Of a DNA stretch of 64,000 bases, positions 23,801 through 35,690 are shown one piece after another. The stretch covers positions 1,674,001 through 1,738,000 of the forward strand of contig JAGVVL010000017.1 of NCBI GenBank assembly GCA_018287875.1, read 5' to 3'. How positions within the stretch are numbered: the stretch's first letter is position 1; each line of letters starts with the position of its first letter. Made by a program: the position numbers and the translations under genes. This DNA comes from Nigrospora sphaerica. Lineage: Eukaryota; Ascomycota; Sordariomycetes; Amphisphaeriales; Apiosporaceae. A model generated the notes under the pieces. The model saw only the letters and a list, made by a program, of their open reading frames with translations. It was not told where the DNA came from and did no database searches.

Positions 23801-26800
23801 AGCGATGATAGTGCGTGTTTGCGCGCGCTCGGGGGCGGGAAAGAAGTGAATTAGGCTCCAAGTAGCAATACACAGCCTACTTGTGGAAGATGGGACAGCA
23901 CTACGCTGTACGGAAGTACGTCAAGCGAGGAGGAGCTCAACTGGGCTGGAGGCAGTGGCGGTCTAAGGTCAGACAAGCTACTTGGTATGGAGAGATACGA
24001 ACAATGGGGTGCAGAACGAGGTTGATCTTGGACGGACAAGTGTTCCAGAACCAGGAAGCAGGCGTACAAGGGTTATATAGCTAGCATGGGCAAGGGCGAA
24101 TACCGGGGAGGGGGGGTGGGAAAGGGGGGCGCGTCTTGGTACCGCTGACCTGTTTCGCAGCAGTCTCGGGGACTTATAGCATGTAGTATGGAAGGTAGTA
24201 CCACCTTCGATGACAGCGGTGAGAACCTACATGAGGTACGTAGTAGTAGCTCTGGGCAGCATCCGGCTAAGGTTCTGGGCCTAAAACCGGGGCAGACGGG
24301 ATATGGATGGGATGATTGTGAATTCAGATGTGCTTCCATTCAGGGTGCCAGTCCAGCTGGCCGCAAAAGCAAGGTGTTCGTTCCGTAATTCACTGTGGAG
24401 GGTGGTGGTGGGTGTGTTCGACTGTCCGTCATCCCCCAATCCGTTTGTCGCGGCGTGTGGGGGGTTCCACACCAGGACGGGGAGGACGAGTCCGGGGTGG
24501 CCTACACAGTACACCAGTGGGTTTAGTATGGACAGTAGTCGACAGGGATCTCAAGAACGGATACATACTCCAACCATGTTGTGTTGAGTCGGGGCAGTTG
24601 GGCGCGTTGCCGAGACCGGCAGAGAGTCCATTGCTTCCTTGACCCCTCGCTGGCTTGCCTCGCTTGCCTAGCTATCTAGGCCGAGTCGCTAGTCAGGTTC
24701 CCGACGTGCGACGGGCCTAGAGAACAATTCGATATAACTTCCATTGCCTTAGTCAACCAAGCTGAAGTGGCAGGCGGGCGGGCAGGCAGCAGCAGGGTCA
24801 GGGTGCACATGGGCGTACGGGGTGCAACACGCCCGAGGAGCTTCAGCTGGCTCGGCAGGCCTGAGCTTCAGTTGAGACTGGAGCTGGGTTTCCGCCCCTC
24901 CGGATGCACTCATACATACGAATGGTAGTATACAAGTCGCCTCCCCCGTCGCTTGTCGCGGTGCGGCCAGTGGCGACTGACGTAGTACCCGATCTGCCCG
25001 TCTATCGTATGGAAATCCGGTTCGTAGCATCGCTTTCACTCACTCACTCGCCGTAGTTGGGCGCCCGGACTGGGTGTGCTGAGGTGGTGATGGCATGGGA
25101 TCCATCCATCCCCAGACCGAGAATCCCTAAGTGGACCTTGGGCCGCGCTCGGTACGATGGTCGCTATCCGTTCGTGGGTCGGCGGCCGATAAGACTGAGG
25201 GGGAGGAGCGCAATTACGTCGCGCATCTGCAGCTTTGGCGAAGCTGTGCGGCTCTGGCCGGCGATAATTCGATGGCGCAGGGGGGGCACTATGCAAGTCC
25301 GTCATGCAAGTGTGCTTTGCCAAGGAGCCGTGATGCTGTCATTGAGCTACATAGCCCGAACGCGCTGGCCAGCAGTTTCAACGTACGACTATGCCCGTGG
25401 AAACGCCGTGTTGGATGTACAATACGGTATGTCTCTCTGTCTTCAGCCTTGGGCGGGGGACTGGATGGCGACGCCGACCCCCGGACCCAGATCACCAAAA
25501 GGTTGCCAAGCTGGTAGCGCGGTAGCGTCGCAATGGCGCTCGTCGGAAGCCAAGCCGGGGCATGACGAGGTGAAGGCGAGCTCCATCGCCGGGACTCCCA
25601 GGCAAACAAGGTCGGTTCCATTATAGCTGGGACCCTGGCAAGGGCTTCCCCTGAAGCTCCAGTCCGCAGAGCTCCCATCTTCAGAGCTAGTGTGGGGTGG
25701 AAGACACTTCTTTCCTCTTCTTGCTGGGGAGGCCCGTGTCCGTGAGGGTGAGCCAAGCCAAACGAGATGGAGGAGGAATCCTAGTCATGCTGTCGGAGTA
25801 CCGTTTCGTGGACGTGGCATTCCGTCCGCCTCTGTCCAGTCAGAGGCGACGAAGCCAACATGCTGTCGGCAGACGCGTGGACACTTGTCCGTCAACCGTC
25901 CAGTATGTAAGTACCGCCTCGTTCGTGTGTCGGTGCATGGATCCACGCCTTTCCATCTTCTGGAGTCGCGTTTGGCTCCGTCCCGGATCGCCCGGGGCGT
26001 CCACACTGGCTGTGATCTATGGCTCTATGCAACTGGCAAACGGCTCAAAACCTAGACGCGTGCGTGGTGATAAACGGAGGGGTGTGTGGTTTGGCGACTA
26101 TTCGCATCCAAAGCTCCCGAGTCGACGACTGAACGGCTGACTCGGCCGTGTCTGTTTAGGCAAGCCGGTACAGCCAGGCTTTGCTACCGTCGACTGCAGG
26201 TGCCGCGTCTTCGCCTGAGAACTCTCCACGTCGCATCTTGAGGTCGCCTTGGGGGGGCATTGCCATCCAGCCCACCCATCCTTTTGGTAGCGCAAGCTGA
26301 ATCAAGGTTCTGCCGTGCATCGAGTGTCCGCTCGTCCGCCTCGCTGCAAGTGCGTATTATGGCCCCCTCCTGCTGGCAGGCGGAATAAAATAGCTTAGCC
26401 ATTGGCCTCGGGCTGGGGGGTTTGCTGTCGTCGGTATCAGGGTCAGGTGAACAGCAGAAGATTCAAAAAAGAGACGGAAGTGGCTGTAAGCAGTTATTAC
26501 TACTGGCTGCCTAGGCGGCCGCGGCCGGAAGCTTACCGTGTGTGCCAATTCCTGGCGGACATCCCATAGCCTGGAAGGTACTCGGCGGCGCTCCCTGACG
26601 AGGTATATGGATGGTGGCTCTCGTCAAAAAGGGCAAGACAAAACTCACCTCAAGATATTCTTACGGTTCCTCCTACCTACCTAAGTAGGCACGAAGACCA
26701 GTGTCACACATGGGATACTTGGTGGCGCCTACTCACCAAGCATCGCAGCCTCCATACAAGCAAGTGCTTTCCACCTGCAAGGTCTCAACATCTTTGCCTC

Positions 26801-28655
26801 CACTCCACAGGCGCTGCCCGGTAGACTCCTCGTGCTTGCCGGTTTGGCCAAGCATCGCATAGGGCAGGTGGGGAGGATCGTGAATCCGAATGTACCCATC
26901 CAGCAGTAGGAGATTAGGCCATCGGGCGGAGATGGGGGTAGAGGTGGAAATACCCAACGCGAGGGCGGCGGCATATGCGCATCATGCACACCGCCCGAGC
27001 CACAGAATTTCGTTTTGGCCAGCATACACTGCCGTTCACCCCAATGCACACAACGCTTCCGTGACAAGGCAGTCCAGGAGAAAGAAGCCATTTAGCAGCC
27101 GCCGGCATCATGTCCAGGTTAAGCAGAACCGCTGCTACTACCACTGTCGGTGGTGGGCCGTCTCTCCGCTCCTCGCCAGCTCGCGTTTTCCACACCCCAG
27201 AGGCAGGGCTGCCTGCATGTGTGCGTCTCACGCCAGCCGCCTACTTACTTCCAATACCTCACGTAAGTAACAGGCACACCTGCCGGTCTACGTATTCCCC
27301 CATACTCATTACCAGCTGGATGGGCATTGTGCGAGAAGAGTCAGCTCAGGGCCCCAAGCTCCCTTCCCGCTGTGGCTAGTCCACTCTCCTATAAGCCCAC
27401 CAAGGACAACCCTATGCACAGCGAGACAGACCGCCTTGAGCCAGCAACGTTGCACTTGGTCCCCGGGGATTTTCACGTCGCCATTGGGGGACACGCTTCC
27501 CTGCGAAACTAGACCACTTCATTCACGGGTCGTGCTAGAATACGTGTCTCCGGACCGGTGAGCCGCATCGGACTTACTGCATCGGCCGACGAAGATGCAA
27601 GTTTAACGGCACCTGTGGTTACGTAAAGCACGGGTCTATGCAGCTTCAATACCCGCTAACGGCACGAGGGACGGAGAGTTCGCTGAGACGTTCGGGGGAC
27701 GTTGGCAGTACCGGCCAATATAGACAGTTCAACGATAGGAGTGGTACACCTCCGCTTCCTATTTTTGGTGGGTGAGGAACTCGTAGCCGCTCGTTCTCGA
27801 AGCTCTCTTCTCATTGTCCCGGGTGTGTAGGTATTTAAGTACATATGGAGTCTCCCTGGGACTGCACCCAGCCTCGCGGACGATTCCTTGCCGTCAAAGT
27901 AGAAGTCTAGGTGGTCGTCCGCTTGGGCCCATGGGTGAATCAGGAGCGACGAGTCCCGCCGCTGCGCACTATTTCCAGCGGCTTCCCTCAACGTCTCATG
28001 TTTGGCCAAGCCCCTTCATCGCCTTGTTGCATGGCCCAGAGACGATCGACGTTGCAGAGCCTGAACCGTAGGGCCCCACGTCTGCGCCCAGCTACGACGC
28101 CCGCAAAACGCGGTCGGCGCGGCTCGAAGAAGCGCGTGGGGTGTGGGCCGTAAATAGAAGCCCTCCAGGGGGGGGGGAGGAAACGCTCTCCCAGGGTCCA
28201 TGTCATGAATGGATGTATGTACACCGTATGGACCTCGTCTCCCGTGTGCTGGCGGGACCCACCTATGCCCGTAACGCCAACCGGCACTTGCGACGATCAG
28301 GAAAGGTGGTGGCTGTCTAGACGCTTCGACGAATGTGGGATATTGGGAATACGATGCAGGAAAGGTGCCCAAATGCTCTTCGGTTCTTGGTCGTCTTCAT
28401 CGGGCAGGGATGTACCTTACGGAGCTGACTCGCCGTGGACAAGTTGGCTTCTATTCATCCCGCCAGATCGCTCCCGGAACCGTTTCGGGTTGGGAAAGAG
28501 GCTCTCTTTCCATAGAACTAGGTATGAAACCATTATCGATGCCTGCAGCTATGTACATGTCCACAAATGCCTAGTTATATGCGAGTGAACCTCTCCTCCT
28601 TGTACCCTTCTGCCCTTGACCATTACCGTAAACCACGCCCCCCCCCCCAACAGCA
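23801..28655. other. Gene-free region
   Basis: Nearly 4.9 kb without a convincing gene. Open frames of 70-190 codons overlap on both strands, but none has a domain or splice pattern. The left end should carry the promoter of the dehydrogenase. TACCTA/TAGGTA-type motifs occur near 24235 and 26675-26690. A C-rich run at 28639-28650 lies just beyond the aminopeptidase stop codon. Confidence 0.55.
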
Positions 28656-29861
28656 TTAGATATACTTGGCCATAATCTCCTTGACCTCTTCCAGGGGCAG
28701 GGCCTCTATGGTGTGTCCCTGGTTACCCGTCATGGTCTCGGCCATGCAAAGAGCATTGTAAATGGCCTCTTCGGTGGCATCGGCGGCGGCCTCGAAGAGC
28801 CCGTTGATGGAGGTGTCGTCGACGAGATTGACGCTGAGGGGCGACGGCTTGAAGGGGTCGACGGCCTTGCGCTCCATCGAGTAGGTCTGGACGGGGATGG
28901 CGTTGCCGGTGGAGAAGGCGAGGAAGATGTCGCCCGAGGGGTTGTGGCCCTGGCCGCCGACGCGGGCGAGGCCGACGGTGGCGCGCTTGGCGATGCGCTG
29001 CAGCTGCGTCGGGTGCAGCGGCGCGTCGGTGGCGAGGATGACGATGATGCTGCCGTCCTTGCGGTTCTTCTCCGACTGCAGCTCCTCCTGCGCCGCCTTC
29101 TTGGCGGCGTCGGCCTCGGCGGCGGCGGCGGCGCGCGCCGCCAGGACCCGGCCCACCGGCGCGCCCGCGATGCGGAACTCCTTCATCTTGCCGTAGTTGG
29201 CCTGCACGAGCGCCGCGATCGTGTACGTCTTGGGCTCGCCCCGCGCGTCGAACCCCGGCACGAGCCGGCTGCTGCTGCCCGTGCCGCCCTTGAAGTAGTG
29301 GCAGATCATGCCCGTGCCGCCGCCCACGCACCCCTCGGCCACGCGCTCGCTCGATACGTTCTCGAGCCCGTGGACGATGTGTTCGGGCTTGACGGCAAAC
29401 TGGCACAGGTTGTTGAGGTAGCCATCGAACGTCTCGGCCACGACGGGGAGCAGGAACCAGTCGACCTTGCCGTCTTTCACGGCCTGCTTCTTGAGGGTGT
29501 ACTCGTAGATGCCCTGGTACGCGGCGCCCACGGCGAACGAGTTGGTGATGATGATGGGCGAGTGCAGCAGTCCCGTCTCGTTGATCCAGTGGCTGCCCGT
29601 CATCTCTCCCGATCCGTTGAATTTGAAGATGCCGCTGTAGCAGGCCTGGTGGAACCAATCATCGCGCGGGAGGATGGACGTCACGCCCGTGTTAACGCTG
29701 CCGTCGTCCGAGTAGATCTCCTGGGTGTGAACCTTGACGCCGGGCACATCGGTAAGGGAGTTCAGGGGGCCGGGCTGCCAGTCCCCGAGACGGACCTCCG
29801 GCAGCAGCTCCCGGAGGCGCATTCGCGGCGACTGGCCGGTTTTCGAAGGTGCCGCGGACAT
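28656..29861 (-). CDS. DmpA/S58-family aminopeptidase (L-aminopeptidase/D-esterase type)
   Basis: A single-exon gene of 401 residues. The N-terminal PGPLNSLTDVPGVKV motif, the GGGTGMICHYFKGGTG segment and the KDG/SIIVILATDAPL junction are hallmarks of peptidase family S58 (DmpA). These enzymes cleave themselves between Gly and Ser so that the new N-terminal Ser is the nucleophile; here that would be Gly270/Ser271. Family members release N-terminal residues from peptides, including some D- and beta-amino-acid substrates. An Ala/Lys-rich insertion lies before the cleavage site. The open frame extends upstream to a TTG at 29963, but the first ATG is at 29861, which I take as the start. No signal peptide is evident. 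It is divergent from the transhydrogenase gene, with 696 bases between start codons. Confidence 0.92.
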   Translation of the reverse strand: MSAAPSKTGQSPRMRLRELLPEVRLGDWQPGPLNSLTDVPGVKVHTQEIYSDDGSVNTGVTSILPRDDWFHQACYSGIFKFNGSGEMTGSHWINETGLLHSPIIITNSFAVGAAYQGIYEYTLKKQAVKDGKVDWFLLPVVAETFDGYLNNLCQFAVKPEHIVHGLENVSSERVAEGCVGGGTGMICHYFKGGTGSSSRLVPGFDARGEPKTYTIAALVQANYGKMKEFRIAGAPVGRVLAARAAAAAEADAAKKAAQEELQSEKNRKDGSIIVILATDAPLHPTQLQRIAKRATVGLARVGGQGHNPSGDIFLAFSTGNAIPVQTYSMERKAVDPFKPSPLSVNLVDDTSINGLFEAAADATEEAIYNALCMAETMTGNQGHTIEALPLEEVKEIMAKYI

Positions 29862-30557
29862 ATCGAACGGTGCAAGGTATAGATAGACAACGAGTCGTGC
29901 AAGGCGTGACCAGAATCGGCGGCTGGCGAAAAGGCGTGCCTGGTAACGAGAAGCACGAGGCAATGGCTGCGCGCTGCCTTTTTATGTCCTCATGATACTA
30001 GCTCGGGCCTACCGTCGTGCTTGTTTATCATCGAGGGAAAGCCAGGCTTGTCGATATCTGCCGTGTGCTTCCAGCTTTGTGATGGCCCCTCAGCCAACGG
30101 GGCGAAACCTTTCGTTTGCTATACGAAGCGTGCTTCATCGCGTACGGGGTATGGACCTATTCAGTATGGGGCTATCTCTTTTTTTCAAAATGGCCTCACA
30201 TGAGTGGTTTCCCCTTCGCCTCTTTGCGTCCCTGTATGACTGACCCCCGGTCTATGACTCCTCGCCGGGGGGAAATGCAATCTGCTTTTTTCCCCGCCCC
30301 GCGCCAGGACCCGACGCTGCGGGGGGTTCCGACGCAGTAGTAAGCCGATCCACGTAGTGGCTCTCCCACAATACCCCACATTCTCGGGGTAATTACTCGG
30401 TAGAGAAGGTCGTTAGCCGGCAACTGGTGATCTCCTCACTCGGGCCAAACTCCGACTTCCGAAACCCTGGATTTGAGGCACTTCTTTTCAGTGTCTTGGT
30501 GTTGTTGCTATCCGGTCCAGAAGCCGTCTGAGTCACTGCCATCATTTCCGTATCGAC
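29862..30557. promoter_or_regulatory. Shared divergent promoter region
   Basis: Separates the start codons of the minus-strand aminopeptidase and the plus-strand transhydrogenase, so both promoters must lie in these 696 bases. No clear TATA box was identified. Confidence 0.55.
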
Positions 30558-32250
30558 ATGGCGGCAGCTATCAGGGTTACGCCGAGCGTGAGTGATCAGC
30601 CCGACGGGCACCCCGGCTGTGGAAACTGGACGTGCGTACTGACCTGAGGCTTCTTTCTTCGCGAAGGCGGCGACGAGAGCCGCCAGCCTCTTGCGGACCG
30701 TCCAGTACACGCACCCTCCCAATTGCCCCTGTCATTCCAACCCGGGCCACCACCACCATGCGAAGACGCACGTGGACAAGTACGCCCAGAGGTCGTTGCA
30801 CCGGGGCTTCGCCTCGCCCGTGGAGTCCAAGGAGTACGCCTTTGAGATGGCCGCTTCGTCCATCCGCTTCGGCCCTGGCGTGACCAAGGAGGTTGGCATG
30901 GACTTCACTAACATGGGCGTCAAGCGTGTCTGCGTCGTCACTGATCCGACGGTGCGCCGCCTGACGGCCATGCGGCAGGTCGAAGAGGCCCTTACCAAAG
31001 AAGGCCTCGAGTTTACGGTTTTTGATAAAGTCCGGGTCGAGCCCAAGGACAGCTCGTGAGTAGTGGCGACGGTGCCGTCGACGCGGGGCGGGCTCGGTAG
31101 CTGACACGGTCAGAATCAAGGAGGCTATCGAATTCGCCAAGCCCTACCGCCCGGATGCTTTTCTGGCGGTGGGCGGAGGCTCCGTCATGGACACGGCCAA
31201 GCTGATGAATCTGTACACCGAGTATCCGGACGCCGACTTCATGGACTTTGTCAACGCCCCGCTGGGGAAGGGCAGACCCATCGAGAAGAAGCTGAAGCCG
31301 CTGATAGCCATCCCGACCACCGCCGGCACCGGGTCGGAAACCACCGGCACGGCCATCTTTGACCTCGTGGCCAAAAGGGCCAAGACGGGCATCGCTCACC
31401 GGAACCTGAAGCCGACTTTGGGCATCTGCGACCCCCTCAACACCAAGACCATGCCGTCCGCTGTCAAAGCCGCCTCGGGGCTCGACGTCTTGTGTCACTC
31501 CCTCGAGTCTTGGACTGCGATTCCCTATAACACCAGGTCTCCCAGACCGTCCAACCCCATCTTGCGGCCAGCGTACCAGGGCGCCAACCCGATCAGCGAC
31601 ATCTTCTCGCTCAGTGCCCTGAGAAGCACGGTGAAGTACCTGCCGAGAGCCGTCAAAGACCCCGAAGACTACGAGGCGCAGAGTGAGATGCTCCTCGCTG
31701 CCACGTTGGCCGGTGTCGGATTTGGAAATGCCGGCGTCCACCTTTGCCACGGTAAGTGCCTAGTTGTGACCTCGACCAATAGCATCTGTACGTCTAGTTC
31801 CGCCTGCTGACGCGCGAACCAGGCATGTCGTACCCGATCTCTGGTCAGAACCCGGGCTATAAGCATGCCGGCTACGAGGTCAGCACGCCCATCATTCCCC
31901 ACGGTGTCTCGGTGGCTGTGTCTGCCCCGGCCGTCTTCCGTTTCACGGGTGCCTCCAACCCCGAGCGGCACCTGGCGGCGGCCGAGGCTTTCGGCGTCGA
32001 CATTACCAACGTGAAGCGCGAAGACGCCGGCGAGGTGCTTGCCGAGGCCATCACCAACTTCCTGGCCGAGCTGGGCGACCAGCCCAAGGGCCTGAAAGAT
32101 CTTGGGTTCGGCCGCGAGCACATCGACGACCTGGTCGAGGGCACCATCCCGCAGGCCCGGGTCTTGATGCTGGCACCTGGACTGCGGACCGAACTGGAGG
32201 CCGAGAGGGAGCAGCTGAGGAACTTGTTTGACGACGCCATGTCCCACTAG
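30558..32250 (+). CDS. Hydroxyacid-oxoacid transhydrogenase, mitochondrial (iron-type alcohol dehydrogenase, ADHFE1-like)
   Basis: Four exons, 30558-30587, 30667-31055, 31114-31751 and 31823-32250, give 494 residues. The tiny first exon (10 codons, MAAAIRVTPS) is inferred from an ATG, a GTGAGT donor and in-phase joining. It yields an Arg/Ala-rich mitochondrial presequence ahead of LLRTVQYTHPPNCPCH. Family features include the GGGS nucleotide-binding motif at about 160-163, IPTTAGTGSETTG, the metal-region histidines in GLDVLCHSLES and GNAGVHLCHGMSYPI, and RPAYQGANPISD. The last three segments match animal ADHFE1 closely. The enzyme oxidises gamma-hydroxybutyrate to succinic semialdehyde while reducing 2-oxoglutarate to 2-hydroxyglutarate, with no net use of free NAD. 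Identification is secure; exon 1 is less certain than the rest. Confidence 0.93.
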
Positions 32251-32845
32251 GCCCGGCTGTTCACGAGTCGGGGGGACGGGCGGCAAGCCTGCACGTGTCC
32301 GAGGTTCTCGACCCCGCGTCCATCCTCTTGGAGTGTTGCATGGCAGTGCCACTGAGACGAGCAACCCGCAGTCCGCTGTCTTTCCCGAGAAAAAATAGAC
32401 CTAACAAGAGCCAAGGCGGCAGCCACCTTCGGCTTATTGTAACTTGTGTCAGCTCTGCCGTTGCCTGTTTACGTGCCTAGTGAAATTCCATGGCGCGGGA
32501 GAGTCCATCTAGTCTTCGGCGGCACCTCGCTGGCATTCCTAGTCGCCACTCAAACTTCCACCGCCCAAGCCCTTATTCGTCCGTCCCCAAAACAGTCGGC
32601 CCTGGAGCGTGATACAAATCGCGTGGCTTGCCCGAGACGAACCTTCCGACAGGGGTCTGGATGGAAAAGGAGCCTGGCCTCCGCATTACCCGGTTTCTCT
32701 AGTCGGCTTGTCCACATGCTTTTGCAGGTCGGTAGACGATTTAAGGAGGTGGGAACCTTCATATCGACGGCGTGCTTGCGGTAGTGGCCCGGGGTTTCTG
32801 GATTCACCAACGAGGAGCGTCCATACTGCTCATCTTTCCGCTACC
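32251..32845. other. Intergenic region
   Basis: 3' flank of the transhydrogenase and upstream region of the secreted-protein gene. No gene or clear motif seen. Confidence 0.5.
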
Positions 32846-35189
32846 ATGAAGCCGACCGTTCTCATTCTGGCACTTTCGGCCGTCACCGGGGCCCAGGAAA
32901 TCCTTTGGGCAGAGGTTGATGCCGCTCCGTCACCTCCCCATATCGACGTGCCTATTGGTGCCGTTCCCTCCATCGTTCACTATAGTTTCAGGTTTGCCGC
33001 AGACCAAGTGGCGCGACTACTGAACCCCTTCTTGAAGCCCCCTCCTAGAACGCCCACGTCAAGCCCCACCAGACCTGTCACCCGTTCAGCCGCCTCTGGG
33101 CCCGAACCGAGGGCTCTATCTGTGCTATCCAGAGAGGTGGCGTCTCGTGACGGTCTGGAGCCGCCGTGCGCACCACTGCCGCGGGGAGCAGGCTACAGGC
33201 CGTTGCCGGACACGGCAGATAACTTCCTGGCCCAGGACTTATTCTCAGAGGTGGCCCGATCTGCCGAAGTGCCTGCCGGTTACGACTTGGCCTTTGAGGA
33301 TCTGCAGGCATCATGTGTTTCCTACGGATACCTAGGATTCGACACTGCAGGCAAGTATGTGTGGATAAAGCAGTGATTGACCCGAGTGGCCGGCGCTGAT
33401 ATGTGCCCTTACGCAGTTACACACCGCGGACATGCGCAGAAGAGTGCGATGCCATCAGAGGCTGTTCTGCCTTTAACCTATACTACGAAAGGAGTCCCGC
33501 CTACGTCAGTTTCCCGTCGAGCCGCCTGGGTATCCCATCAGACCTGCTGACTCGGTAACCGTAACAACAGAACCCAGACAGTATCCTCTGCCCAAACCCC
33601 AATTCCACGACCGTCATCAAGTGTGTCTTCTGGGGCGGGCCGTTGGATACAGCCAGTGCCAATAACACCGGACAATGGCGCAGTCGGTTTCGCGTCGTCA
33701 TGGCCGGCTCGAATGCCTACCAGCGGCAGTAAGCATTCCCTGGTGCCCCTCGGTTGCGGCGTCCCCTTTTCAGCGCGAAGCCCCTTCGTCCTTCCTGCTG
33801 GTATTTTTCAGACCCCAAAAGACCGTGAAAGAATTCGCACAAAAGTTTTTATCGGTAGAAAAGACACTGACCCAAGAACCGTAGGAAATTCGCCGCGCCG
33901 TTGGGCTACGTCGGCTCCGGCGTAGCGGCCGACGCCGCCATCAACGCGCCGGCGAACTGCGAAAGCGAGGAGACCTTCATCACGGCGCAAATCTTTACCG
34001 ATTCACCCTTCGACCCGAAGCTCTGTGCCGTCGCGTGTCAGGCCCGGAGCGATTATGAGTTGGCGCGCACGCCGGCGGGAGAACGGGCCCGGACCTGCCA
34101 GTTCTTCAACACGTATTTGCTGGTCAAGAACGACGAGGTGCTCGGCCAGTATTGCGCCTTGGTGAGTCGGAGCCAGCGCGTGCGAACGGCCAACCGTCGC
34201 CGTGGCGTCACTCGCCGTACGGGCGCTGACCTGGGCCGCAGTATACCCAGTCGTGGGACGACTCGTACCTCACCAACCAGGGGCAACGGCGCGGGGACGA
34301 CCTATACACGATTCGCTGTAAGCAACATCCTGGGGTTGTGGTTTACCTATTCCGACACGAACCCCCTCCCAAGTTCTCCAGTTGCGCTTTGTTTTGTTAA
34401 GAAGTGTACGAGGTGTTGTTGATTCCCACCTGGCGTCCGGCCTGAGGGTGGTCCGAAACCCGCCCTACGAAGACCTGTTTCGGGAGTTCTGTTACTGACT
34501 CTAGATGATGGAAGGGAGCTTAACCTACTCCAACGCCAGCAAACCCGCACTGCCGTCCGGACTTGAAACCGACGCTCAAAACTGCGGTGCTTGCGGCAAT
34601 ATCTGTCCGCAAAGCTTTCATTGCTACGAGGGGAAGTGCAAAGAGGATGGAACGTGTCACGACGTGAGTCAAGGAGGGCGTCTCGTGTACTTTCGCGCGT
34701 TCCGCCTCGCCCCAGCTAACCCGGGGCGCTCGCGCGCAACAGGCCAACGCGACCTTCACGCTGCGCGTCGCGGGCGGCGCGCTCGACGGCTACTACGTGG
34801 GGGCGTCAGACGCGCGGGGACCGACGGCCTTTGCGGTGCTCGAGCGGGACGCGCGGCGGGCGACGACGTTCAACCTCGACCGCGACGGTTCGAGCCTGCT
34901 CGCCATGGCGCGCGGCGGCGGCGACGGCGGCGACGGCGACGCCCCCGTGCTCCTGGCCCAGCTGCCCCAGAACGCCGGCGACGCCACCCTCACGTTCCTC
35001 GCCGAGCCGCAGCTGGGCTGGGCCTACGTCGCCTGCCGCATCGCCAGCCAGCGCCTCGCCTGTTACCAGGGCGCGCGCTCCATCTTCCAGTACCGCACCG
35101 CCGACGCCGCCGACGGCCCGCGCCTCCAGCTGGGGAGCCGGCTGGGCGCCAAGAACACCAAGGTGAGCCTGAAGACGGAATGTCGGTGA
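32846..35189 (+). CDS. Secreted cysteine-containing protein of unknown function, seven exons
   Basis: Seven exons join in frame to 567 residues: 32846-33354, 33417-33504, 33571-33728, 33885-34161, 34242-34317, 34515-34663 and 34743-35189. The protein starts with a signal peptide (MKPTVLILALSAVTGA), then a Pro/Ser-rich stretch to about 130. Next comes a domain with paired cysteines (TCAEECDAIRGCSAF, then KCVFWGGPLDTASANNTGQW, QFFNTYLL and GQYC). A short Cys-rich knot NCGACGNICPQSFHCYEGKC follows at 392-411, and a cysteine-poor C-terminal domain from about 420. Fungi have many secreted proteins with the middle segment, but I know no function for them; the knot resembles plant Stig1-type motifs. 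The 34515 acceptor (GAAG before GG) has a poor pyrimidine tract and was chosen because it alone keeps frame. The other junctions have good GT/AG signals. Confidence 0.75.
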
Positions 35190-35690
35190 TTCAGGGAGAC
35201 AGCACGCGTTTCCTCGCATCGGAGCATTGCAAGGGTACATATTGTCGTGGTCTGTGGAGAAAATGATGGAGGAACTTGGGAATAAGGAAAACTTTCTGTT
35301 GCTACCTAGTTCAAGTAGTGTATACGCCGTTCCCATCTTGGATTCAATTTGATACCGGGCCCCGATCCCGGCCGCTCGAGGTATCAGCCGTCACTCCTAC
35401 GTGAGCACTCATCAAGCCCCCCCCCCCCCCATTTTGGAAGTTGCGCCACTACCCCAGAAGTACCTACCACAACTCGTAGGTGAAGCAGATATACGGAACA
35501 CGGTGGCTATGGTTGGCCATGCAAGTCTGAGTAGAGAACTAGGGGCGGACCGTGTCAGTGTGCATACCTGGGAGCTCCCGCAGCTTTAGCAGTACCCCTT
35601 GGTAGAATATCTCAATCCGTCGAACGGTAGGGCCATGCGAACGGGGTAGTGCACAAGCACGGTGCTTGGCCCTCGCTTCCGAGTATTCTT
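35190..35690. other. Convergent 3' flanks with C14 run
   Basis: About 500 bases between two converging genes. It contains an uninterrupted run of 14 cytosines at 35417-35430. No gene seen. Confidence 0.6.
35417..35430. repeat. Poly-C homopolymer, 14 bases
   Basis: Fourteen consecutive C residues on the plus strand in a 3' flank. The length may be a sequencing or assembly estimate. Confidence 0.9.

Noticed and set aside
28713..29882. 389-codon plus-strand frame and a 311-codon minus-strand alternative frame
   Set aside because: Both overlap the DmpA aminopeptidase, whose motifs are unmistakable; the alternatives are Arg/Gly/Val-rich shadows.
29862..29963. 34-residue N-terminal extension of the aminopeptidase
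   Set aside because: The upstream start would be a TTG; the first ATG is at 29861 and gives a normal DmpA N-terminus.
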